Assembly: GCA_021781255.1 (NCBI GenBank)
Contig: JAJXXG010000884.1
Location: forward strand, 1-15,430
Origin: Acidobacteriota bacterium
GTDB lineage: Bacteria; Acidobacteriota; Terriglobia; Terriglobales; Acidobacteriaceae
DNA length: 15,430 nt
Direction: 5' to 3'
Positions 6,134-13,288 of this stretch are shown here, piece by piece; within the stretch, counting starts at the first letter, position 1, and every line of letters starts with the position of its first letter. The notes beneath the pieces were generated by a model that was not told where the DNA came from, did no database searches, and saw only the letters and a program-made list of their open reading frames with translations. A program made the translations under genes and the position numbers.

Positions 6134-7219
6134 ATGATCCAAGTGCCCGAGACGCGTATTTCTCCGCCTCAGCAAAGACATGAACTGCAGTCTGCAGCCG
6201 CCCTGCAGACCGCCTCCGCGTCTCTCAAGGCATCGGAAATCCGCAAATTCCTCCTGCAACGCGGGAACTCGGCCCTGGCGGACCGCTGGTTCCACGTGCT
6301 GATGCTTCTGTGTGCGCTGAGCATTTTTGGCATTGTATTGCTGATTGCAGGCGAACTGGCGATCGGGTCCAGCCTTTCATGGGGTCAGTTTGGTTTCGAT
6401 TTCTTCTTCAAGACCTATTTCGATCCCTATACCCACCTGCCCGTGTACTGGGATCCGGTCAACGGGCACTTCAGTGCGCTGCCCTTTGTCTATGGCACGC
6501 TGGTTTCGTCGTTCCTGTCGCTGTTGATCGCGGTTCCTCTTGCGATTGGTGTGGCCGTTTTCCTGACGGAGATGTGCCCAGGGGTTTTGCGCGGCCCGCT
6601 GGCTTTCCTTACGGAACTGCTGGCAGCCATCCCGAGCATAATTTACGGTCTTTGGGCGGTCTTTGTGCTGGTGCCGCTGCTGCGGGAGTATGTAAACCCG
6701 CTGCTGACAGGGAGTCTGGGCTGGACGGGGCTTTTCAGTGACGATAATCCCACCGGCCTGGGGTTTGTGGCGGCTGCCGTAATCCTGGCCATTATGATTC
6801 TGCCAATCATCTCGTCGCTCACGCGAGAAGTGATGATCGCTGTGCCGCACTCGCAGCGTGAGGCGGTTCTGGCGCTGGGCGCCACTCGGTGGGAGATGAT
6901 CCGCATGGGCGTTCTGCGCAACGCGCGCATCGGCATTGTGGGCGCAGTCATTCTGGGCCTGGGCCGCGCGCTGGGCGAAACCATGGCGGTCACCATGGTG
7001 ATTGGTAACACGCCGGAGATTCACCGCTCGCTGCTGGCCAACGGAGCGTCCATGGCATCGGTGATTGCCAATGAGTATGCCGAAGCCACCAGCAATCTGC
7101 ATCGCAGCGCTCTCACGGAGATTGGGCTGGCGCTGTTTGTGGTAACCATCCTCGTGAATGCCGTGGCTCGTCTTCTGGTGTGGGCAGTTACGCGTGGAGC
7201 GCCGGCACGCAGCCGCTAG
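6134..7219 (+). CDS. pstC: Phosphate ABC transporter permease PstC
   Basis: One of the two membrane subunits of the high-affinity phosphate importer PstSCAB. From the ATG at 6134 it has 361 residues, longer than the usual 300-340 because of a polar N-terminal extension of about 55 residues ahead of the first membrane span (VLMLLCALSIFGIVLLIAG). Further spans include LLIAVPLAIGVAVFL, IPSIIYGLWAVFVLVPLL, VAAAVILAIMILPII and IGLALFVVTILVNAVARLL. The cytoplasmic EAA loop that docks on PstB is REAVLALGATRWEMI, followed by GRALGETMAVTMVIG, a PstC hallmark. Start choice is uncertain: GTG at 6128, GTG at 6131 and ATG at 6134 are in frame, and none has a clear Shine-Dalgarno. pstA follows after 39 bases. 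No pstS is adjacent. Confidence 0.93.
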   Translation: MIQVPETRISPPQQRHELQSAAALQTASASLKASEIRKFLLQRGNSALADRWFHVLMLLCALSIFGIVLLIAGELAIGSSLSWGQFGFDFFFKTYFDPYTHLPVYWDPVNGHFSALPFVYGTLVSSFLSLLIAVPLAIGVAVFLTEMCPGVLRGPLAFLTELLAAIPSIIYGLWAVFVLVPLLREYVNPLLTGSLGWTGLFSDDNPTGLGFVAAAVILAIMILPIISSLTREVMIAVPHSQREAVLALGATRWEMIRMGVLRNARIGIVGAVILGLGRALGETMAVTMVIGNTPEIHRSLLANGASMASVIANEYAEATSNLHRSALTEIGLALFVVTILVNAVARLLVWAVTRGAPARSR

Positions 7220-7246
7220 CTTGGCAGATGAGAACAGCGTGGGTAT

Positions 7247-7251
7247 GAGGA
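7247..7251 (+). promoter_or_regulatory. Ribosome binding site fixing the pstA GTG start
   Basis: GAGGA lies seven bases before the GTG at 7259-7261 and supports this non-ATG start. Confidence 0.7.
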
Positions 7252-7258
7252 AACAAAA

Positions 7259-8149
7259 GTGAAATTGGAGACAAACACAACGCGGGCCAGGTTCAGAGCC
7301 ATCACCGACAATGCGGTGACGCTGCTGGCCGTGCTAGCCACCTTTCTTGTGATTGCTCCGCTGGTCGCCATCTTCGTTTATCTCATTTACCGCGGCTACA
7401 GTTCGCTGAGTCTGGATTTTTTCACCCGGATTCCCAAGCCGGTGGGTGAAAAGGGCGGCGGCATGGCCAACGCCATTGTGGGATCCGGCATTCTGCTGGC
7501 GCTGGCTAGCGTTATCGGTGTGCCGATTGGCATCGGCGGGGGCATCTTTCTGGCGGAGTTCGGCCGCGGCACTAAGCTTGCCAACAGCATCCGCTTCACC
7601 GCCGATGTGCTGAACGGAGTGCCCTCCATTGTGATGGGCGTGGCCGCGTACGCATTGATTGTGAGCCCGCACGTCCGCTATATGCCCCTCCTCGGCCACT
7701 TTTCAGCGTTTTCCGGCGGCGTGGCGCTGGGTATCATGATGATCCCCACGGTGTGCCGTACGACAGAAGAGATGCTGCTTATGGTGCCCCATGCCGTGCG
7801 TGAGGCCGCGCTCGGCCTGGGTGTGCCCAACTGGCGCTCAGTGCTTTCCATTACGGTCCGGACGGCGTCGCCGGGCATCATCACTGGCTGCATGCTTGCT
7901 TTTGCGCGCGTAGCCGGCGAGACCGCGCCTCTGATCTTCACGGCGCTGGGCAATTCCTTCTGGAGCACCAGCTTGAATGAGCCCATCGCGGCGCTGCCGC
8001 TGCAGATTTATGTCTACGCCATCTCACCGTATGATGAATGGCACAAGCTGGCCTGGGCAGGAGCGCTGGTGCTGATTGTGCTGATTGTGCTCGCCGTATC
8101 CCTGGTGCGTTACGTGACCAGCCGCGGCGTCTTGAAGGGGGCAAGCTAA
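7259..8149 (+). CDS. pstA: Phosphate ABC transporter permease PstA
   Basis: The second membrane subunit of the phosphate importer, 296 residues, typical for the family. It has about six hydrophobic spans: the first is VTLLAVLATFLVIAPLVAIFVY, later ones include AIVGSGILLALASVIGVPI and the last is AGALVLIVLIVLAVSLV. PstA hallmarks include the periplasmic segment with GGMANAIVGS, then GGIFLAEFGRG, DVLNGVPSIVMGV and the EAA coupling loop VREAALGLGVPNWRSV, followed by ARVAGETAPLIFTALGN. Translation starts at GTG behind a good Shine-Dalgarno. The stop codon touches the start of pstB with no gap, so the two are probably translationally coupled. It pairs with PstC in the membrane to form the phosphate channel. 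Confidence 0.95.
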   Translation: MKLETNTTRARFRAITDNAVTLLAVLATFLVIAPLVAIFVYLIYRGYSSLSLDFFTRIPKPVGEKGGGMANAIVGSGILLALASVIGVPIGIGGGIFLAEFGRGTKLANSIRFTADVLNGVPSIVMGVAAYALIVSPHVRYMPLLGHFSAFSGGVALGIMMIPTVCRTTEEMLLMVPHAVREAALGLGVPNWRSVLSITVRTASPGIITGCMLAFARVAGETAPLIFTALGNSFWSTSLNEPIAALPLQIYVYAISPYDEWHKLAWAGALVLIVLIVLAVSLVRYVTSRGVLKGAS

Positions 8150-8908
8150 GTGGGCGTTGGCATCGAGGTAATCAACCTGAATGCGTGGTACGGCGCGAAT
8201 CACACGCTGCAGGACATCAATCTGAACATCCCGGCCAATCATGCCACGGCGCTGATAGGACCTTCGGGCTGCGGCAAGAGCACCTTTGTGCGCTGTTTGA
8301 ACCGGATGCATGAGACCAATCCGATTGCGCGCGTCACGGGGACTGTGCGCATCGGCGACCTCGATATCTATGAGGACGCGAAGCCAGTCGAGATCCGGCG
8401 GCGTGTCGGCATGGTCTTTCAGCGTCCCAATCCCTTTCCCACAATGTCCATCTATGACAACGTGGCGTCCGGCCTGAAATTGAATGGATTCCGGAATCGC
8501 CACGCGCTCGATGAGATCGTCGAGCGGTCTCTGAAGGACTCCGCGCTGTGGGACGAAGTGAAGGACGACCTGAAGAAGAAATCCGGCGCCAGTTTGTCCG
8601 GCGGCCAGCAACAAAGGCTCTGTATCGCGCGCGCACTGGCGGTGGATCCTGAAGTGCTCCTCATGGACGAACCGGCTTCGGCGCTCGATCCGGTTTCGAC
8701 ATCAAAGATTGAAGACCTCATCTTTCAGCTCAAATCGCAGTACACTATCGTGATTGTGACGCACAACATGCAGCAGGCGGCTCGCGTGGCAGAGAAGACG
8801 GGATTCTTTCTGAATGGCCGTATGGTGGAGTTCGACTCGACGCATAAGATCTTTACCAACCCCAGCGATAAACGCACTGAGGACTACATCACAGGCAGGT
8901 TCGGATGA
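8150..8908 (+). CDS. pstB: Phosphate ABC transporter ATP-binding protein PstB
   Basis: The ATPase that drives phosphate import through PstC and PstA, 252 residues, the usual size. It starts at GTG directly after the pstA stop, with AAGGGGG at 8135-8141 as Shine-Dalgarno. Walker A is GPSGCGKST (37-45) and the next stretch, [10 protein letters not shown], is typical of PstB. The Q-loop is in [10 protein letters not shown], the ABC signature is LSGGQQQR (149-156), Walker B is [13 protein letters not shown] (D173, catalytic E174), and the switch histidine is H205 in THNMQQA. The C-terminal part has [10 protein letters not shown] and [10 protein letters not shown], also PstB-like. All catalytic motifs are intact. 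The stop overlaps the phoU start in ATGA. Confidence 0.97.
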   Translation: MGVGIEVINLNAWYGANHTLQDINLNIPANHATALIGPSGCGKSTFVRCLNRMHETNPIARVTGTVRIGDLDIYEDAKPVEIRRRVGMVFQRPNPFPTMSIYDNVASGLKLNGFRNRHALDEIVERSLKDSALWDEVKDDLKKKSGASLSGGQQQRLCIARALAVDPEVLLMDEPASALDPVSTSKIEDLIFQLKSQYTIVIVTHNMQQAARVAEKTGFFLNGRMVEFDSTHKIFTNPSDKRTEDYITGRFG

Positions 8909-9597
8909 CGCGCATTCGGTTTCAACAAAGTCTGGATGAGTTGAAGGAAAACCTGCTGGTGATGGCGGGATTGGCGGAGCAGGCGATTCAGCGCGCCATT
9001 GAGGCCTATCGCGTGCGCGACCTGTCCATCTGCGATCTGGTCAGCCGCAGCGAAAATGCCATCAATCGCATGGAGCGCGACATTGATCAGTCGGCGCTGG
9101 ACATGCTGGCGATGGAGCAACCCATGGCCATAGACCTGCGCTTCATACTAAGCGTGATCAAGATCAACGCCGATCTTGAGCGAGTGGGCGACGCCGCCAA
9201 AAGCATCAGTGACCGCGTGCGCAATATGGAACAGATGCCGGTGACCGAACTGCCCGTAGATATTCCGCGGATGGCAACACTGGCCGCCGAAATGGTTCGC
9301 AAGAGTCTGCAGTCGTTCATCGAGGGCGATACCGAAGTTGCCCGCGCCGTGCTGACCATGGACGACGCGGTGGACGCGATGAATCGGGCCGCCTACAAGG
9401 CGCTCACCAAGGTGATGGAGGAGCAGAGCCGCATTGCTCCGCAGGCGCTGAATGCCTTGATGATCTGCCGCGCTCTTGAGCGCGTTGCCGACCACGCAAC
9501 CAACATCGCAGAGGACGTGATCTTCTGGGTGCAGGGCGCGGATGTGAGGCACCACAAGAGCCTCGCAGCGCAGAAAGAAAAGAAAAGCACCGGCTGA
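8905..9597 (+). CDS. phoU: Phosphate signalling protein PhoU
   Basis: An all-helical regulator of 230 residues that tunes Pst transport and dampens PhoR-PhoB signalling when phosphate is plentiful. The two tandem PhoU helical bundles are visible. Their metal-binding signatures (E..xD type) lie in [15 protein letters not shown] in the first half and [17 protein letters not shown] in the second. The N-terminal [19 protein letters not shown] is typical of the family. The ATG overlaps the pstB stop by four bases (ATGA), so translational coupling is likely. The C-terminus ends in a lysine-rich tail ([10 protein letters not shown]) and stops seven bases before the convergent addA-like gene. No phoR or phoB lies in the window. 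Confidence 0.96.
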   Translation: MTRIRFQQSLDELKENLLVMAGLAEQAIQRAIEAYRVRDLSICDLVSRSENAINRMERDIDQSALDMLAMEQPMAIDLRFILSVIKINADLERVGDAAKSISDRVRNMEQMPVTELPVDIPRMATLAAEMVRKSLQSFIEGDTEVARAVLTMDDAVDAMNRAAYKALTKVMEEQSRIAPQALNALMICRALERVADHATNIAEDVIFWVQGADVRHHKSLAAQKEKKSTG

Positions 9598-9603
9598 GGG
9601 CCG
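9573..9603 (-). terminator. Possible weak terminator for the addA-like gene
   Basis: On the minus strand, just after the addA-like stop, CGGC and GCCG (9600-9603 and 9591-9594) can form a four-base-pair stem with a five-base loop. A T-rich run at about 9573-9586 follows, encoded opposite the lysine-rich tail of PhoU. The stem is short, so the call is tentative. Confidence 0.25.
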
Positions 9604-9604
9604 A

Positions 9605-12600
9605 TCAGTCTTCGACCATCCACCAATCGAACAAGCGCATCCTCGGGTAATAGAGCCCCGCGTGGATGGTTGCCTTCTGGTCAAGATTGGTAAGCACCGC
9701 GGCATAGGCGCTCAACTGCGGCGCGAACATGGCACGCAATGCGGCAACAGACTCAGCGGGATCTGCGCTTGCAACCTGAGTTGTCTTGTAATCGATAAGC
9801 CAGGTGGTGGAGTCGCCTTCCGACAATGGCTCGGGCCCAGCGCGATAGACCCTGTCCACGCGCACGGTGCGCAGTGCGCCCTTCACGACGCCGGTCCATG
9901 CAGCTTCGCTGGCAGCCTGTGTGTGCGGAGAGAGAATCCACTGTCCCACTGGTTCGCTGGAGGCCTCAAGCGCAATTCCCACCGCCTCTTTGGCGATGGA
10001 TGCTGCATGAGAAGGAGCAGCTCCCGCGGCGCGCGCCTGAGCGATGATGCGGCCTTCCATCGCAGCCAGTGCCGCGCGTGCTGAATCCCAGTCGCCGCCG
10101 GTGCGCAGCCGGGCCAGCTGTTCCAGCAGTGCATGGACAGCGGTGCCAAGCGCGCGCGCAAGCCGGCCGCCTTCATGGCGTTTGTAGAGTTTCGTCTCGC
10201 TTTGTGAGGCTTCGCCAATCGGCCTATGCGTGGTAGGAAGCACCAGGCTTGCCGCGATAACGTCTGGCTCCAGCCGGCGCAGGATTGTGGCTCCAGCCGG
10301 CGAGGACATCATTAGGAGGTTGCTTCCCTCTGATGCGGCAATGGATTGTAGGGTACCGCCGGCGGAATCCTGCGACCTCGCCTGTGCGGTTTTCCATGCA
10401 TCAAAGCTCTCCTGGACCGGCTGCCACAATGCGGGCCATGCGGTGGCGAGCAGCGAGTCGGCGGGTGGCGCCAGCACCAGCTCGCCCTGCTCTTCCTTGT
10501 ACGTCGGCCGTGCAAACAAGTGCAATTCTTCGCGTGCGCGTGTCGCGGCAACATAGAGAATGCGCCGCATCTCCTGCAACTCCCGTTTCCGGAATTCACG
10601 ATCGACCCACTGCTTTGCCTGCCCTCGATCTGCGCCCCTGGTTTGAAGAGGCGCCACGAGAAACTCGGTCATCTCGCCAGATTCGTCCGGTTCTGCCAGC
10701 CCGCGCTCAAGCCAGGAGAGCAGCTTGCCATGGGTACTTGCGGATCGAGCCTGAAGGTCCGGCACGATCACCACTTCAAACTCCAGACCTTTGGACTTGT
10801 GAATCGTCATCAACTGCACGCCACAGTCGCAGCTCGCGGCGGGATCGGGCAGAGCAGTCAGCTCTTTCAGAGCCGAGTCAAGGCCGGGTCCCAACAGACC
10901 TTCCGCGCCATCGGGCAATTGGTCCAGACAACTCCACAGGAGATTTAGATTCGCTCGTGCCGCAGAGTCCACGCAGAGCTCGCCGCCGAGCATTATCCAT
11001 GCTTGTTCGAGCCAGGTACCCAGCGTTGCGGTTGGCAGGGAAGCGCGCAGGCCGGGCAATGCATCGAGCACCGTCATAATGCGGCCCACGGCAGCATGGC
11101 CATGATCGCTGAGTGCTTGATGCCGTTCGGGCAGCAGCGAAGGAATCGGAGGCTCCGGTGGATTGGAATCGTCTGTGCCGGCGATGACGTGAAGATCGTC
11201 CAGGGACAGCCCGCACCATGGCGCGCGCAACACACCCAGCCATGCCACTCGGTCCTGCGGATTGAGCAACGCACGCCCCAGCGCAAGAGCATCCAGAATC
11301 TCAGGGCGGGTTTTCAGTTGTTCAAGCTCCACCGCACGAAAGGGAATCGAGGCCTCGTGGAGAGCGTCCGCGACCAGCGCCAGGGCCGTGCGCGTGCGGC
11401 CCAACACCGCAATTCTGTATTTATCGCCGCTGGAGCGCGCCTTCTCGATGCGATCGCTGTGACTGCGGATGAGAGCGACCATCTCTTGCAATTGAGCGGC
11501 CTGGGCAGCTTCTCTAGCCTCCTCGCCTTTGTTGTTCTGCTGCGTAAACTGCGCCAAATTGCCGCGTCGTTGTTGCGTTCTGGGCATGAACTCCAGGTGC
11601 AACCTCAGACGAGGGCCCGTCGAGGAGCCAGGTTTGCGCGCGGGCTGGGCAGCGAGAAAGCTGACGCCACTGCCGTCATCCACTGCAAAGATGGGTTCGA
11701 ATATCTGATTTACGGCACCAACCAGCGATGGATCTGTGCGGAAGTTCGCTTTAAGCGAGACGCGATCGAGCGCTACGGCAGGGCCGGCGGGTGTCTCAAG
11801 CCCAAGTGACGCAACACGCGGAAACAGTTCGGCATCCGCGTCACGGAAGAAATAGATAGACTGCTTCGGATCGCCTACGACGAACAGGCTGCGATTCTCC
11901 GTTCCCGGCCATGCGGCAACAAGACTGGCCAGTAGGCGATGTTGTCTGCGGCTTGTATCCTGGAACTCGTCCACTAGCAGGTGATGAATTCCATCCGCGA
12001 CGGCGATTGCGGCCTCGCTCGGAGTGCCATCCTCCTCCTGCAGAACGCTCTGAGCCATCTGAGCGATTTCAATAAAGTCCATGGCTCCGGCTTCCGCGAA
12101 CACCACACGCAGCTCCGCCGCGGCCTGACTGAGCACGATGAAGCATGCCTGCACAATCCTCCACTCATCTTCAGAGTAGGCAGCGGAGGGCAGGTCTGTG
12201 ACCGCCGCGAGCGCAGCCTCAAAGCCCTCGACTCCGCGAAGGCTCTGAATCAGCGAAGCCAACCGCTCCTTTTCGCGCTTGGCGTCCTGGGGGAACCCGA
12301 GGGTCTTGTCGATCCGCCGGCGAAGATTCCCCTCTTGCGTGAGTAAAAGCGCCGCGACGCTATTCCATGCGTACCGTGCGTCGTCCATCATCGTGCTGTC
12401 TGAAAAGGGGCCGGACGGGATCTGCGTCAGCTCCGCAAGGTCCCTGTGCAGTGTGTGATTCATCTGCTCACAGGCGAAGCGGGCAAGCGAAAGAATTTCA
12501 TCATGGCCGCCGGGAACGCGGTCGAGCAAATCATGCATGCGGCTTAGATGAGTACGGATGGCTTGCGTAAATGGCCGCTCGAGCCGGGCACGCAATAGAT

Positions 12601-13288
12601 CCATTTCTTGATTTCGCTCCAGCACAAAGCCGTGCATCCAGCTGTCGCGCCTGGCGAGCATTGTGACGAGCAGATCCTCCATCTCCATCCAATAGTTGTC
12701 GCGCCACGACAGCAGCGCCTCAATGGCGGCGCGCAGTCTTGCGTCGCCAGCCTCGACTTTCTCCAGGGTGCGCCGCGCGGCGCGCCGGTACAGTTCTGTC
12801 GGCTGCCCGTAAATGTTCAGATCGGCGCCCAGCCCGGAGAGGAATGGCTGTTGCAATGCAAGATCGCGGCAGAAGGAGTCGATGGTGGAAATGCGCAACT
12901 GCGCCGGAAGGTCGTTGATTTGCCAGTTATGCATCCGGGCTCGTTCCATTGCCTTCCACGCCAGGGATTTCATGGTGTCCGCATCTGCATCGGGGCCGGG
13001 TGCGCCGTTCGCTCCAGCCTTCTCAAGCTCTGCAAGAATGCGGTGGCGCATCTCGGCAGCGGCCGCCCTGGTGAATGTAATGGCAACGATCTGCCCGGGT
13101 TCATCCACTTCAGCCAGCAGGCGCAGAAAGCGGCGCGTCAGCAAGTCGGTCTTTCCAGATCCGGCAGGCGCTTCCACCAGAATGGATCGCCCCGTATCGA
13201 GCGCGCGGGTGCGCTGATCATGATCCGGTGGCAGAGGGTCCGGCGGCAGAGTGCCTGATGGCATAAGCCGGCTTGGGAGCTTAGTCAT
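9605..13288 (-). CDS. addA: AddA-like UvrD-family helicase-nuclease
   Basis: The large subunit of a RecBCD-equivalent enzyme that unwinds and resects double-strand breaks for RecA loading. It has 1227 residues, in the family range. SF1A helicase motifs are all present: Walker A EAPAGSGKT (about 40-48), Ia AITFTRAAAAEM, II VDEFQDT (D440), III GDPKQSIYFFRDAD (from 472), IV KANFRTDPSLV, V TIHKSKGLEFEVVIVPDL and VI YVAATRAREEL (from 912). The C-terminal PD-(D/E)XK nuclease has GTAVHALLEQL, VRVDRVYR, IDYKTT (D1166, K1168) and QLSAYAAVL. The ATG at 13286-13288 is chosen because GGAGG sits six bases upstream and overlaps the addB-like stop. The frame is open further back, but that part is antisense-like Arg/Ser-rich sequence inside addB. 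It is convergent with phoU. Confidence 0.93.
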   Translation of the reverse strand: MTKLPSRLMPSGTLPPDPLPPDHDQRTRALDTGRSILVEAPAGSGKTDLLTRRFLRLLAEVDEPGQIVAITFTRAAAAEMRHRILAELEKAGANGAPGPDADADTMKSLAWKAMERARMHNWQINDLPAQLRISTIDSFCRDLALQQPFLSGLGADLNIYGQPTELYRRAARRTLEKVEAGDARLRAAIEALLSWRDNYWMEMEDLLVTMLARRDSWMHGFVLERNQEMDLLRARLERPFTQAIRTHLSRMHDLLDRVPGGHDEILSLARFACEQMNHTLHRDLAELTQIPSGPFSDSTMMDDARYAWNSVAALLLTQEGNLRRRIDKTLGFPQDAKREKERLASLIQSLRGVEGFEAALAAVTDLPSAAYSEDEWRIVQACFIVLSQAAAELRVVFAEAGAMDFIEIAQMAQSVLQEEDGTPSEAAIAVADGIHHLLVDEFQDTSRRQHRLLASLVAAWPGTENRSLFVVGDPKQSIYFFRDADAELFPRVASLGLETPAGPAVALDRVSLKANFRTDPSLVGAVNQIFEPIFAVDDGSGVSFLAAQPARKPGSSTGPRLRLHLEFMPRTQQRRGNLAQFTQQNNKGEEAREAAQAAQLQEMVALIRSHSDRIEKARSSGDKYRIAVLGRTRTALALVADALHEASIPFRAVELEQLKTRPEILDALALGRALLNPQDRVAWLGVLRAPWCGLSLDDLHVIAGTDDSNPPEPPIPSLLPERHQALSDHGHAAVGRIMTVLDALPGLRASLPTATLGTWLEQAWIMLGGELCVDSAARANLNLLWSCLDQLPDGAEGLLGPGLDSALKELTALPDPAASCDCGVQLMTIHKSKGLEFEVVIVPDLQARSASTHGKLLSWLERGLAEPDESGEMTEFLVAPLQTRGADRGQAKQWVDREFRKRELQEMRRILYVAATRAREELHLFARPTYKEEQGELVLAPPADSLLATAWPALWQPVQESFDAWKTAQARSQDSAGGTLQSIAASEGSNLLMMSSPAGATILRRLEPDVIAASLVLPTTHRPIGEASQSETKLYKRHEGGRLARALGTAVHALLEQLARLRTGGDWDSARAALAAMEGRIIAQARAAGAAPSHAASIAKEAVGIALEASSEPVGQWILSPHTQAASEAAWTGVVKGALRTVRVDRVYRAGPEPLSEGDSTTWLIDYKTTQVASADPAESVAALRAMFAPQLSAYAAVLTNLDQKATIHAGLYYPRMRLFDWWMVED
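10265..10302. repeat. Exact 15-base direct repeat inside the addA-like gene
   Basis: TGGCTCCAGCCGGCG occurs at 10265-10279 and again at 10288-10302, a 23-base offset. Because 23 is not a multiple of three, the copies are read in different frames: SPAGAT in one and RRLEP in the other. It lies in the linker before the nuclease domain. It may be a small in-gene duplication or chance. Confidence 0.6.

Noticed and set aside
8069..8092. Tandem 9-base repeat GTGCTGATT in pstA
   Set aside because: It encodes LVLIVLIVL in the last membrane span; hydrophobic codon repetition is a sufficient explanation.
11003..11809. A 268-codon plus-strand frame inside the addA-like gene
   Set aside because: No motif or start signal; it runs opposite conserved helicase motifs.
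12770..12783. Perfect 14-base GC palindrome GCGCCGCGCGGCGC
   Set aside because: It lies inside the addA-like coding sequence over an Arg/Ala-rich stretch (RRAARR), where such palindromes arise by codon use.
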